From positions 186,001-250,000 of the forward strand of contig NZ_CP043450.1 of the NCBI RefSeq assembly GCF_003286415.2: a DNA stretch of 64,000 bases, in the 5' to 3' direction. The DNA comes from Mucilaginibacter rubeus. GTDB lineage: Bacteria; Bacteroidota; Bacteroidia; Sphingobacteriales; Sphingobacteriaceae. A model generated the notes under the pieces. The model did no database searches, had not been told where the DNA came from, and saw nothing but the letters and a program-made list of their open reading frames with translations. Below, in pieces: positions 50,128 to 59,044 of this stretch (position 1 is the stretch's first letter; each line of letters begins with the position of its first letter). The translations under genes were made by a program, and so were the position numbers.

Positions 50128-52521
50128 ATGTTCAAAAACTATTTAACCGTTGCGTGGCGAAATCTTGTTAAGAACAAGGCGCATACGCTTATTAATATTA
50201 CCGGCCTTTCGGTAGGGATGGCAGTGGCTATGCTTATTGGCCTGTGGGTTTGGGATGAGTTATCGTACAATAAAAACTTTGATAATTATGACCGGATAGT
50301 TCAGGTTTGGCAAAACCAGACTTTTAACGGTGTAACAGGGTCTCAAACGGCAATGCCTATACCCCTGGGTTATAAGTTAAGAGATGATTATAAACACGAT
50401 TTTAAATACGTGGTGCTTTCTTCCTGGAATTATGGACATATTATGGCCTATGGTGAGAAAAAGCTCACCAAGGACGGAAGTTACATGCAAGCCGAAGCGC
50501 CCAATATGCTTACGTTAAAAATGCTGAGGGGCACGCGTGATGGATTGAAAGATCCATCATCTGTTTTACTTTCAGCTACATTGGCTAAGGCTTTGTTTGG
50601 TGATACCGATCCGATGCTTAAAACCATCAAAATTGATAATGTATGGAATGTTAAAGTAACCGGCGTTTATGAGGATATGCCGCACAATTCAGAATTTCGC
50701 GAACTGGGTTTTATAGCTCCGTGGGATTTATATATGACCACCGCGCCGTGGTTAAAACGAGCTGAAACACGTTGGGGCAATAACTCATGGCAAATATTCG
50801 CACAGCTGAAACCCGGTGTTGATGCCGCTAAAGTTTCCGCCGAAATCAAAGACCTTAAATTGCATGCCATCAAAGCCCAGGGTGACGATGTGGGGGCCAG
50901 CTTTAAACCAGTAGTATTCCTGCACCCAATGAGTAAATGGCATCTGCACTCTGAGTTTAAGGATGGTTTTAATACCGGAGGAGATATCAAATTTGTGTGG
51001 ATGTTTGGCATCATAGGTGTATTTGTATTGATGTTGGCCTGTATTAACTTCATGAACCTGAGCACTGCCCGCAGCGAAAAGCGGGCAAAAGAAGTAGGCA
51101 TCCGTAAAACGGTTGGTTCGTTAAGGAGCCAGCTCATTAGCCAGTTTTTTATCGAGTCGGTAATATTGGCGCTGTTTGCTTTTCTTATTTCAATTTTGCT
51201 GGCTCAGCTTACGCTATCATGGTTCAATACAGTTGCAGACAAAACCATGCACATCCTTTGGGGGAGTGCTGTTTTCTGGCTACTTGGATTAGGCTTCAGT
51301 ATCACTACCGGCTTAATAGCGGGCAGTTACCCGGCGTTCTATCTGTCGTCATTCCAGCCGGTTAAAGTACTTAAGGGTACATTTAAGGCAGGGCGTTATG
51401 CCGCGGTGCCACGTAAAATACTGGTGGTACTGCAGTTTGCCGTATCGGTTACGCTCATCATTGGTACAATCATTGTTTTCAGGCAGGTGCAGTACACCAA
51501 GAACAGGCCTATCGGTTATGAGCGTACCGGGTTGGTACAGATAGATATGCGCACCGATGAAATTCATAAACATTTTGAAGCCGTAAGGAACGATTTGCTT
51601 AAATCGGGGGCTATCATTGAAATTGCCGAGTCGGGTAGTCCGCTTACTGCTGTGTATTCAAACAATAGCGGACTAAACTGGCGAGGCAAACCAGCCGGCT
51701 TACAGGACGACTTCGCGACGATAACGCTTAGTCCGGAGTTTGGCAAGGTTGCTCAGTGGAAGTTGGTTGAAGGCCGCGATTTTGAACGCAACAGACTGGG
51801 CGATTCATCAAGCATGATTGTAAATGAAACTGCCGCCCGTTTTATGAATTTTAAGCATGCGGTAGGTGAAACAATAGACTGGGGCAAAAAATTTAAGATC
51901 ATAGGCGTAGTAAAGGATATGGTGATGTCATCGCCGTACGAGCCTGTCAAGTCATCGATATTTTTGCTGGATAATGACCCGGGCGGGCTTGTAGATATCC
52001 GGTTAAATCCCAAAATGAGCGCGCACGACGCTATTGCCAAAATAGAGCCGGTTTTTAAACAGTATGCCCCTGGCAGTCCGTTTGAATATAAATTTACCGA
52101 CGAGGAATATGCCCGTAAATTCACTAATGAAGAACGCATAGGCAAACTGGCCGGTTTTTTCACACTGCTGGCCATTTTTATCAGTTGTATGGGTTTATTC
52201 GGTATGGCATCGTTCATGGCCGAACAGCGCACCAAAGAAATTGGGGTACGCAAGGTACTGGGCGCGTCTGTATTCAGCCTGTGGCAACTAATGTCGAAGG
52301 AGTTTGTGGTACTGGTGAGTATCTCTTTATTGTTCGCTATACCAACAGCTTACTACTTTATGGCGGGCTGGCTGAAGGATTATAAGTATCAGGCCGAGCT
52401 ATCCTGGTGGATATTCGGGGTAACCGGGATTGGTGCTATCGCGATCACATTACTCACCGTAAGTTATCAAAGTATAAAAGCTGCATCCATGAATCCGGTA
52501 AAAAGTTTGAAAACGGAGTAA
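50128..52521 (+). CDS. MacB/FtsX-type ABC transporter permease
   Basis: This 797-residue permease is the fourth and last of the tandem set. The N-terminus MFKNYLTVAWRNLVKNKAHTL and LSVGMAVAMLIGLWVWDELSY almost match the previous protein. The FtsX signature occurs at RAKEVGIRKTVGS and TKEIGVRKVLGAS. A terminator lies about 150 bp after its stop, marking the end of the cluster. Confidence 0.88.
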   Translation: MFKNYLTVAWRNLVKNKAHTLINITGLSVGMAVAMLIGLWVWDELSYNKNFDNYDRIVQVWQNQTFNGVTGSQTAMPIPLGYKLRDDYKHDFKYVVLSSWNYGHIMAYGEKKLTKDGSYMQAEAPNMLTLKMLRGTRDGLKDPSSVLLSATLAKALFGDTDPMLKTIKIDNVWNVKVTGVYEDMPHNSEFRELGFIAPWDLYMTTAPWLKRAETRWGNNSWQIFAQLKPGVDAAKVSAEIKDLKLHAIKAQGDDVGASFKPVVFLHPMSKWHLHSEFKDGFNTGGDIKFVWMFGIIGVFVLMLACINFMNLSTARSEKRAKEVGIRKTVGSLRSQLISQFFIESVILALFAFLISILLAQLTLSWFNTVADKTMHILWGSAVFWLLGLGFSITTGLIAGSYPAFYLSSFQPVKVLKGTFKAGRYAAVPRKILVVLQFAVSVTLIIGTIIVFRQVQYTKNRPIGYERTGLVQIDMRTDEIHKHFEAVRNDLLKSGAIIEIAESGSPLTAVYSNNSGLNWRGKPAGLQDDFATITLSPEFGKVAQWKLVEGRDFERNRLGDSSSMIVNETAARFMNFKHAVGETIDWGKKFKIIGVVKDMVMSSPYEPVKSSIFLLDNDPGGLVDIRLNPKMSAHDAIAKIEPVFKQYAPGSPFEYKFTDEEYARKFTNEERIGKLAGFFTLLAIFISCMGLFGMASFMAEQRTKEIGVRKVLGASVFSLWQLMSKEFVVLVSISLLFAIPTAYYFMAGWLKDYKYQAELSWWIFGVTGIGAIAITLLTVSYQSIKAASMNPVKSLKTE

Positions 52522-52574
52522 GGTTTATTTCGGAATTCGGAAGTTCGATTTCGGATTTAGAGAATTGGAAATTC

Positions 52575-52670
52575 GTCTGAACTCGAATTTATAGAGGTAA
52601 TGAATTACCAGAATTTGGGAAAAGGGAAATTCTACAAATTCTTTAATTCGGTAAATTCTGATTCAAACAA
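52575..52670. repeat. Interspersed element with GTCTGAACTCGAATT end, copy 2
   Basis: It opens with the same 15-mer GTCTGAACTCGAATT as 9568-9669 and closes TAAATTCTGATTCAAACAA, similar to that copy. It lies between the permease cluster and its terminator. Confidence 0.7.
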
Positions 52671-52708
52671 AAAAAGAGCTGAAGGATTTTCCCTCAGCTC
52701 TTTTTTTT
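52671..52708. terminator. Bidirectional rho-independent terminator
   Basis: The stem GAGCTGA / TCAGCTC, extended by GG/CC around a short T loop, has an A run on the left and a T run on the right. It can therefore serve the plus-strand permease cluster and the minus-strand bacilliredoxin gene. Confidence 0.85.
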
Positions 52709-52770
52709 GTTTTTTAGCTTTCTGCTTTAGGCTTTCAGCTTTTAGCTATGCTTTCAGTCTTCCGCTTTAA

Positions 52771-53184
52771 TTAGCAGTATTGTTCAAACGCGTCGATCAG
52801 GTTATCGGCAATCATTTGTGCCGGACGACCTTCAATCTGGTAACGCTCGATGATATGTACCAGTTTGCCATCTTTAAACAGCGCCATAGCTGGTGATGAC
52901 GGTGGGTAAGGCAACATGTAGTTACGTGCAGTATCAACAGCTTCTTTTTCCATACCGGCAAACACTGTTACCAGTTTATCGGGATGTTTGCCATTAGCGG
53001 CAGCAATTTTAGCAGCAGGGCGTGCATTAGCTGCAGCACAACCACATACCGAATTAACCATTACAAATACTGTGCCTTCGCTTTCAATAGCGTTTTTTAC
53101 AGCATCTGCATCTTTCAATTCCTCAAATCCAACCTTGGTAAGGTCTTCCCGCATCGGGGCTACTAAATATTCAGGATACATCAT
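52771..53184 (-). CDS. Bacilliredoxin BrxA/BrxB (YphP/YqiW family)
   Basis: This protein of about 137 residues has the family N-terminus MYPEYLVAPMREDLTKVGFEEL and the CGC redox motif SVCGCAAANARPA near residue 52. PPSSPAMALFKDGKLVHIIER follows near 100. In firmicutes the family removes bacillithiol from proteins; Bacteroidota members also occur, but the thiol used here is not shown by the sequence. The frame reaches 53268; the family start is MMYPEY at 53184 or MYPEY at 53181. Confidence 0.92.
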   Translation of the reverse strand: MMYPEYLVAPMREDLTKVGFEELKDADAVKNAIESEGTVFVMVNSVCGCAAANARPAAKIAAANGKHPDKLVTVFAGMEKEAVDTARNYMLPYPPSSPAMALFKDGKLVHIIERYQIEGRPAQMIADNLIDAFEQYC

Positions 53185-53381
53185 TTCTTTTTGCTTTACA
53201 ATAAAATCAGTATTACAAAAATAAGAAATGATACTTGGTTTACGTTTATAAAAACTTAATAATAACAATTGGTTGACGATTAGCGTACAAGGCTATTCTA
53301 TTGATAACCTGTTTACATACATTTAATATTGTTTTATTATCGGTAATTTATAACTTGCATTCCCTAATTTATTTAAACTTG

Positions 53382-54251
53382 ATGAAGCGTAAAACATCTG
53401 ATATTAGTACCGTTGTTATCATCAACAAAAACCAGCAACCAACTAAATCCTTACAAATAAAAACCAAACATCTTGACAGGTTAAAACACTATGCATGGAG
53501 TATTGCAGCAGTTGTAGCAGTACTTGGCGGCCTGGTGTTTTATCTGCATCATAAAAGTGCCGAACAGGAAGCTCAAAACCTACAGTTACAGGCACAAATT
53601 GCTAAGCTTAAGGGTGCTATTCCGGTAGCTCAGGGCCCTGTAGTAAATACCAAAGTTACTGCGCAGTCATATATTCAATCTATCGAAGTAAAGCTTAAAA
53701 CAATAAACGAATATTTGAAGAGAAGAGGCCTTAAAGGCTTCGCCATTAAAGGAACCGGGGGCAGCGGTAATAATGAGGCGGCTAACCTTCCAGATACCGA
53801 GGCGTACAGCCTGTATGACGATTATCTTAAACATTTAACCAGCACCATTGCATTTACCCCAATGGGTTACCCGAGGATCAGTTCTTTCACCTCGTTTTTT
53901 GGTTACCGGAGCGATCCTTTTAATTCGGAACATGCCGAGTTTCATCCGGGTATCGATTTTCAGGGCCATCGTGGTGACGAAGTAAAATGTACTGCCAGCG
54001 GCAAAGTTGTTTTTGCGGGATGGGCCGGCGGTTACGGTAATTGCATCAGAATAAAACATATCAATGATTTGGAAACGCTTTACGGTCACCTTTCAAAAAT
54101 TGAAGTAAAGGTTGGTCAACAAGTTACCGTTGGCGACAATATTGGCAAAGTAGGTTCAACCGGCCATTCAACTGGTACACACCTGCACTATGAAGTACGT
54201 AAAAACGGAAAACCAGTTAATCCTGTAAACTTTTTAACCCTTAATAAATAG
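53382..54251 (+). CDS. M23 family (LytM) peptidase-domain protein
   Basis: This 289-residue inner-membrane protein has a cytosolic N-terminal tail, one helix (about 39-56), a coiled-coil-like stretch (about 58-115) and a LytM domain. The metal ligands are His188 and Asp192 (FHPGIDF) and HLH (267-269), with His236 supporting. It should act on peptidoglycan in the periplasm. The bactofilin gene follows after a repeat, suggesting that the two act together in cell-shape control, as in other bacteria. The start at MKRKTSD matches the first residue after a likely leader; the upstream 27 codons look spurious. Confidence 0.88.
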   Translation: MKRKTSDISTVVIINKNQQPTKSLQIKTKHLDRLKHYAWSIAAVVAVLGGLVFYLHHKSAEQEAQNLQLQAQIAKLKGAIPVAQGPVVNTKVTAQSYIQSIEVKLKTINEYLKRRGLKGFAIKGTGGSGNNEAANLPDTEAYSLYDDYLKHLTSTIAFTPMGYPRISSFTSFFGYRSDPFNSEHAEFHPGIDFQGHRGDEVKCTASGKVVFAGWAGGYGNCIRIKHINDLETLYGHLSKIEVKVGQQVTVGDNIGKVGSTGHSTGTHLHYEVRKNGKPVNPVNFLTLNK

Positions 54252-54259
54252 GTTTTTTT

Positions 54260-54382
54260 AGTCTGAAGTTCTGAGTCTTAAGTCGTGAGCCCTAAGTCGG
54301 CTGCGGATTATTTACTACCTTAAGCTTAGAATTTCAGATTTGGAACTAATGACTTAGGACTACCTACTTAGAACTTAAGACT
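54260..54382. repeat. Imperfect inverted repeat of AAGTCT-type words
   Basis: The left part is built from AGTCTGAAGTTCTGAGTCTTAAG and the right part ends in CTTAGAACTTAAGACT, giving complementary ends. It lies between the M23 and bactofilin genes and separates two genes that otherwise look like an operon. Confidence 0.65.
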
Positions 54383-54391
54383 AAAAACAAC

Positions 54392-54775
54392 ATGGCTATT
54401 TTTTCTAAAAAAGAGAAGGTTGCGCTCGACCTGCAGGCAATCTCAACCCTCATTAGTGAAGGCAGTGTATTGGAAGGTAATTTAAAAGCCCCGGCTTTTG
54501 CGCGCATTGACGGCGTAGTTAATGGCGATGTAACCGTTGATGAAGGCCTGATCCTGGGCGAAAAAGGCGAGGTTAAGGGAAATATAAGTACCAAAGAGAT
54601 ATTTGTTTATGGTACGGTAAGAGGCGATATCAATACTTCATCTCTCGAAATAAAAGCTACCGGCCGTATCACCGGCGACATCAAAACACAGAACCTGGCC
54701 GTAGAAAATGGCGGCGTTTACAATGGCAACCTTACCATGCAACAGGCAGAGGTGCAAAAGCAGCTACAGGCGTAG
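54392..54775 (+). CDS. Bactofilin
   Basis: This 127-residue polymer-forming cytoskeletal protein has the bactofilin beta-helix core, with regular strands such as EGNLKAPAFARIDGVVNGDV, EKGEVKGNIST and TGRITGDIKTQNLAVENGGVYNGNL. Short disordered ends flank it. It polymerises without nucleotide in known members and works with M23 peptidases in shape control. It follows the M23 gene. Confidence 0.93.
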   Translation: MAIFSKKEKVALDLQAISTLISEGSVLEGNLKAPAFARIDGVVNGDVTVDEGLILGEKGEVKGNISTKEIFVYGTVRGDINTSSLEIKATGRITGDIKTQNLAVENGGVYNGNLTMQQAEVQKQLQA

Positions 54776-54798
54776 GGTTATGAGATAATGAAGAGAGG

Positions 54799-54945
54799 AG
54801 GCACCTACGGAGCCAAATTGCCGTTTATATTAATACCACAAACACGATACTCCTACGGAGTGTTAGCATGGCTTTCTAAAAACTCCGTGGGAGTACCATG
54901 TTTATAGTTCAAAGTACTCAATCGGATTTTTGCTCCGTAGGTGCA
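54799..54945. repeat. Interspersed inverted repeat with CACCTACGGAGC ends
   Basis: The outer arms (GGCACCTACGGAGC and GCTCCGTAGGTGC) and an inner ACTCCTACGGAGT / ACTCCGTGGGAGT pair form a long imperfect hairpin between bactofilin and ahcY. No gene is seen in the gap. Confidence 0.75.
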
Positions 54946-55007
54946 ACCCCCAAATCGATAATACTTTAGGGGGAAACCAAACATTTCATTTTCACAAGGA
55001 TATAAGT

Positions 55008-55015
55008 TAACTTTG
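55008..55015 (+). promoter_or_regulatory. -7 promoter element of ahcY
   Basis: TAACTTTG matches TAnnTTTG and predicts a leader of about 20 nt before the ahcY ATG. No clear -33 box is visible. Confidence 0.6.
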
Positions 55016-55038
55016 CACTCTCAAAAATAAAAATCGAT

Positions 55039-56355
55039 ATGTCATCAGTAGAAACTGCATTCGTTAAATACAAAGTAAAAGATCTGTCGCTGGCAGAGTG
55101 GGGTCGCAAAGAAATTGAACTGGCTGAGGCTGAGATGCCTGGCTTAATGGCTTTGCGTAAAGAGTACGGTCCGAGCCAGCCGCTTAAAGGCGCAAGGATT
55201 GCCGGTTGTTTACACATGACCATCCAAACCGCTGTTTTAATTGAAACCCTGATTGCACTTGGCGCCGAAGTTACCTGGTCGTCATGTAATATATTTTCAA
55301 CGCAGGATCACGCTGCTGCTGCTATTGCTGCTGCCGGTATTTCTGTGTATGCCTGGAAAGGTATGAATGCTGAAGAGTTTGACTGGTGCATTGAACAAAC
55401 TTTATTTTTTGGCGAAGAACGCCAGCCGCTTAATATGATCCTTGATGACGGTGGCGATTTAACCAACATGGTATTGGATAAATACCCTGAGCTGGTTGCT
55501 GCTATCAAAGGTTTATCAGAAGAAACTACTACCGGTGTACACCGTTTATATGAGCGCATGAAAGCAGGTACCCTGCCAATGCCGGCAATTAACGTTAACG
55601 ACTCGGTTACCAAATCAAAATTTGATAACAAATACGGTTGCCGCGAATCATTGGTTGACGCTATCCGTCGTGCAACCGACGTAATGATGGCCGGTAAAGT
55701 GGCCGTTGTTTGTGGTTATGGCGACGTAGGTAAAGGTTCGGCAGATTCATTACGTAACTCTGGCGTGCGTGTTATTGTTACCGAAATTGACCCTATCTGT
55801 GCTTTACAAGCCGCAATGGAAGGTTTTGAAGTTAAAAAACTAAGCACTGCTATTACCGAAGCTGATATCGTGGTTACCGCTACTGGTAACAAAAACATCG
55901 TTCGTGAGCAACACTTCCGTGCTTTGAAAGATAAAGCTATCGTTTGTAACATCGGTCACTTTGATAATGAAATTGACATGGCCTGGTTAAATGGTGCTTA
56001 TGGCAATTCTAAAGTTGAAATTAAACCACAGGTTGATAAATATACCATTGAAGGTAAAGACGTTATCGTATTAGCCGAAGGTCGTTTGGTTAACTTAGGT
56101 TGCGCTACCGGTCACCCAAGCTTTGTAATGAGTAATTCGTTTACCAACCAAACTTTAGCCCAGTTAGAGCTTTGGACAAACGGTGCCGCTTATGAAAACA
56201 AAGTTTACACCCTGCCAAAACATCTTGATGAGAAAGTAGCCCGCTTGCACCTTGCTAAAATTGGTGTTGAGCTGGAAGTACTTGACCAGGATCAGGCTGA
56301 TTACATCGGTGTAACTGTTGAAGGTCCGTTTAAACCTGAGTACTACCGTTACTAA
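55039..56355 (+). CDS. ahcY: S-adenosylhomocysteine hydrolase
   Basis: This 438-residue cytosolic enzyme cleaves SAH to homocysteine and adenosine in the activated methyl cycle. The NAD-binding motif is [15 protein letters not shown] near 222-236. The signature [15 protein letters not shown] lies near 78 and the ending PFKPEYYRY is universal in the family. Length is normal. Its SAM-cycle role makes the orphan SAM-I riboswitch notable, although the two are about 20 kb apart. A strong hairpin terminator follows. Confidence 0.97.
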   Translation: MSSVETAFVKYKVKDLSLAEWGRKEIELAEAEMPGLMALRKEYGPSQPLKGARIAGCLHMTIQTAVLIETLIALGAEVTWSSCNIFSTQDHAAAAIAAAGISVYAWKGMNAEEFDWCIEQTLFFGEERQPLNMILDDGGDLTNMVLDKYPELVAAIKGLSEETTTGVHRLYERMKAGTLPMPAINVNDSVTKSKFDNKYGCRESLVDAIRRATDVMMAGKVAVVCGYGDVGKGSADSLRNSGVRVIVTEIDPICALQAAMEGFEVKKLSTAITEADIVVTATGNKNIVREQHFRALKDKAIVCNIGHFDNEIDMAWLNGAYGNSKVEIKPQVDKYTIEGKDVIVLAEGRLVNLGCATGHPSFVMSNSFTNQTLAQLELWTNGAAYENKVYTLPKHLDEKVARLHLAKIGVELEVLDQDQADYIGVTVEGPFKPEYYRY

Positions 56356-56409
56356 ATTTAGGTGAAAGGTTAAAGGCGAAAGCTGAAAGGTTTTTGCTAT
56401 TTTAATATA

Positions 56410-56438
56410 AAAGGCATGGTTTTCAAAACCGTGCCTTT
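56410..56438 (+). terminator. Rho-independent terminator of ahcY
   Basis: The near-perfect stem AAAGGCATGGTTTT / AAAACCGTGCCTTT is followed by a T run. It lies about 55 bp after the ahcY stop. Confidence 0.85.
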
Positions 56439-56639
56439 TTTGGTTTATTTCTACCGTAACGTAAGCGGATAACGGGCTTGTATGCCTATACTTTTATGCA
56501 ACTTTTAGTACAAATATTTCGCTAATCGTAACAAAAAACTAAGAAATCCGTAACAATAGATGTGATATGATATAAACGAGAAAAATTGTAACAAACGTGA
56601 TACAATTATCAAAATTCATATTATATTTACAATTCAATA

Positions 56640-56716
56640 ACGGGTATCTACACCCGGATTTGTGATAAGGTTTAGGTTTAAAGCCCCATGCAGCGAGTGC
56701 TATGGGGCTTTTATTT
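56640..56716 (+). ncRNA. Possible small RNA ending in a strong terminator
   Basis: After the ahcY terminator there is no gene for about 350 bp, yet a second strong hairpin (AAAGCCCCAT / ATGGGGCTTTT, 56679-56716) with a T-rich tail is present. A short hairpin (CGGGTATCTACACCCG) begins near 56641, and a weak -7-like TATATTTA lies just before it. Upstream, GTAACAA occurs at 56528, 56550 and 56588. A short transcribed RNA, or a leader of the next gene with attenuation, is possible. No known family is recognised. Confidence 0.4.
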
Positions 56717-56791
56717 TACCCGCGCTCTTAACTCTTTTTAACAAATACCCAGGTTGCTTTATCTTAACTTTGATCATAAATCTAAACTATT

Positions 56792-57388
56792 ATGCATTTC
56801 AAAACGTTTTTTACGTGTTTGTTCATCGTTTTATTGAAATGCGCTTGCTATGGCCAGCAAGCCGCACCGGCATATGCGCTAACTAAACCCGAAAATTGGC
56901 GTACCGAAACTTTTTCGTTGCCTCCGCAGTTTGCAAATAGCTTGCCTTTTAAAGGTACTGAGGACATTCGCTTTTCACCTGACTGGGCAAAAAAGGGATC
57001 GGAAGGTTACTGGACTTATGCTTTTTTATGGATAATTAGCGAAAAGGCCACTTTTACCAAAACACAACTTGAAAAATACATGTGCGATTATTATACAGGC
57101 CTGGTAAAGGCCAATTTAAAAGAAGCAAAAATTGATACCGTGATTGCTGCACCCGTAAAAGTAAAACTTCGAAATATCAAAACAGCTGAGAAGGATATTC
57201 AGACTTTTGAAGGTAAGGCGGCAATGACTGATTATATGACGCAGGATCCGCTAATCCTTAACTTTCGTATCCACGTTAAAAAAACTAAACCCGGCAGTGA
57301 TGCAACCGCAGTTTATTTTGAAGCATCACCGCAATCATACGATCATAAAGTTTGGGTGCAGTTGGACGCGCTCGATAAAAGTTTATAA
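56792..57388 (+). CDS. Secreted hypothetical protein
   Basis: This 198-residue protein has a signal peptide (MHFKTFFTCLFIVLLKCACYGQ) and a single small domain that shows no recognised motif. The segment FRIHVKKTKPGSDATAVYFEASP near the end suggests a beta-rich fold. It is preceded by the possible small RNA and followed by a strong terminator, so it is monocistronic. Confidence 0.75.
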   Translation: MHFKTFFTCLFIVLLKCACYGQQAAPAYALTKPENWRTETFSLPPQFANSLPFKGTEDIRFSPDWAKKGSEGYWTYAFLWIISEKATFTKTQLEKYMCDYYTGLVKANLKEAKIDTVIAAPVKVKLRNIKTAEKDIQTFEGKAAMTDYMTQDPLILNFRIHVKKTKPGSDATAVYFEASPQSYDHKVWVQLDALDKSL

Positions 57389-57398
57389 CATATTAAAA

Positions 57399-57431
57399 AG
57401 CCTTACGAAGTTTTCAAAACTTCGTAAGGCT
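57399..57431. terminator. Perfect 16-bp hairpin between convergent genes
   Basis: AGCCTTACGAAGTTTT and its exact complement are separated by one C. A short A run precedes it, which gives T on the minus strand. It probably terminates transcription of one or both converging genes. Confidence 0.75.
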
Positions 57432-57470
57432 GCATAGTACTGCAACTACAAGCTGCAACTGCCACTGAAA

Positions 57471-58469
57471 TCAAGGAGCTTCGCTAAACTCTTCATCTAC
57501 ACTTTCACGAAGGTCATACAGCAACCATTGCTTCCCTGCTATGGATCGTGTTTTTGATTGCAACAGCTTAATAAAATCGTTCACGCCAACAGGTTCGTTG
57601 CCATTGCCGTGAATGAGCACAATACTGCCGTTTTGCGGCTGCTGTCCTTTAGCGAGCCAGGCATCGGTACCAACTGGTATCAATCCGAAGTTGGTGATTT
57701 GGTAAACCAGTTGCTGGTCAGACACTAGTCCAGGAAAACGGAAAAATACCGAGGGTAACAGACCGTTGCGTAACATGGCTTGTTCCGTTTCCAATACTTC
57801 ATAATTGATGTCGGTGCCGGGTTCCAGCAAAAAGTTCTCTTTGAGGGGAGCTTTGAGGCTTACCCGGTGATTGAAGGAGTGGTTGATCCAGGTGATATAG
57901 ATCTCGCGGTTCGCCTGCATTTGTTTAAGCCAGGCCAGGTCCTGCGGGTGTTGGCGCATCCAGATACCGGTTACCGAAAGTGCTATAGGAACCGGGCGCT
58001 CCACTTTTTTAAACTCTGTAAAGATATCGGTAAAAATGCGTTTATCCAGCGGACGGTGAGAGGGGCAAAGATCAGCAGTGAGGCTGATGCCTGTTTGTTT
58101 GGGAATGCCGCTTTCAATACCCGCGTCCTGGATATTTATGGATTGTTTTTCAGCTTTGGCCAATGCCTTTTGATAGGGCGTACTTTTAAAAAACTCACGC
58201 GCCTGCTCCATCGTCATGGGTTTGATCTGGTAAAAGCTGCTCTCATTTATTTTGGTTTCGAGCGTTTGCGGATTTACCATCAACAGATAATTGCGCCCTT
58301 CATTATCAAAACGGCGAAGGATCATCCAATCTTGAGGATAGTTATGCGCCCAGCCGTAGTAAACTTTATAGTTTTCTATTTTGCGGTAGATAGTTTGGGC
58401 TGATATATCACGACAAAGAGGTAGTAGAATAAAAAGTAATAGAGATATTCTAAGAAGGTGTTTGTTCAT
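57471..58469 (-). CDS. Secreted NodB-like polysaccharide deacetylase-family protein
   Basis: This 332-residue protein has a signal peptide (about 1-24, ending DISAQ) and a C-terminal NodB-type domain from about 125. The metal histidine pair is present (NHSFNH near 195), as are FFRFPG and VLIHGNG. The first motif, normally TFDD, reads LTADLCPS, so the metal-binding second Asp is replaced by Leu. It may be a degenerate or specialised deacetylase. The gene overlaps the end of the following membrane-protein gene by 20 bp on the same strand. Confidence 0.8.
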   Translation of the reverse strand: MNKHLLRISLLLFILLPLCRDISAQTIYRKIENYKVYYGWAHNYPQDWMILRRFDNEGRNYLLMVNPQTLETKINESSFYQIKPMTMEQAREFFKSTPYQKALAKAEKQSINIQDAGIESGIPKQTGISLTADLCPSHRPLDKRIFTDIFTEFKKVERPVPIALSVTGIWMRQHPQDLAWLKQMQANREIYITWINHSFNHRVSLKAPLKENFLLEPGTDINYEVLETEQAMLRNGLLPSVFFRFPGLVSDQQLVYQITNFGLIPVGTDAWLAKGQQPQNGSIVLIHGNGNEPVGVNDFIKLLQSKTRSIAGKQWLLYDLRESVDEEFSEAP

Positions 58470-58989
58470 ACGTGTTTGTTTTCCAGTTTTTACCGGTAAG
58501 TATACTGCTGATTACTAATATCAGCATAAAGATAACTATGGGAATGAACATGTAGCTGTCGAAATGCGGGTGTTCTACAGGGATCTTCGGAAACTCGTTT
58601 CCGTCATGTCCTGAAAGGGGAGGATAGATAGTCCATCCTTTAGCATTTGCATCTATGCTTTGTTCCAAAAGTAAAATCACCCGATATACTTTTATCAATA
58701 TAATAATTAGCAGAAAGTCGCCTGTTAGTAATATCACATTGACCAAATTGTTTTTATAACGTTTAATGATGGCTCGTACTAAATAGGTTAAAGTACTTAA
58801 AACGCAAAAAGTTGACAGTACAAGGATTTGCCATGGAGAGGCAGACATCATAAAATAAGTATCGTGCAGATTAATATCAAGTGCCATATTACCATACAGC
58901 GTTCCAAATAAAACCGGCCAGCAAAAGCATGCTACAAGATATATTACGATGAGTATGCATAACTCAATAGCAATTTGTTTAGGCTTCAT
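58450..58989 (-). CDS. Four-helix membrane protein with an oxidase-like HDTYF motif
   Basis: This 179-residue protein has about four predicted membrane helices (near 8-30, 50-72, 82-105 and 148-167). Between helices 1 and 2 it carries INLHDTYFMMSAS, which resembles the HDTYYVV segment of haem-copper oxidase subunit I; no other oxidase signatures are present. It overlaps the start of the NodB-like gene by 20 bp, so the two are translationally linked. Function is unknown. Confidence 0.68.
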   Translation of the reverse strand: MKPKQIAIELCILIVIYLVACFCWPVLFGTLYGNMALDINLHDTYFMMSASPWQILVLSTFCVLSTLTYLVRAIIKRYKNNLVNVILLTGDFLLIIILIKVYRVILLLEQSIDANAKGWTIYPPLSGHDGNEFPKIPVEHPHFDSYMFIPIVIFMLILVISSILTGKNWKTNTYEQTPS

Positions 58990-59032
58990 GACCTAAAGTT
59001 AAATATATCGGGCATTTTATCTAAATGATATC

Positions 59033-59040
59033 TAACTTTG
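59033..59040 (+). promoter_or_regulatory. -7 promoter element of pdxJ
   Basis: TAACTTTG ends 4 nt before the pdxJ ATG, predicting a leaderless or nearly leaderless mRNA. Confidence 0.6.
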
Positions 59041-59044
59041 AAAT

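Noticed and set aside
56662-56886. 74-codon plus-strand frame before the secreted hypothetical gene
   Set aside because: It runs through the terminator hairpin and then overlaps the signal peptide of the real gene in another frame.
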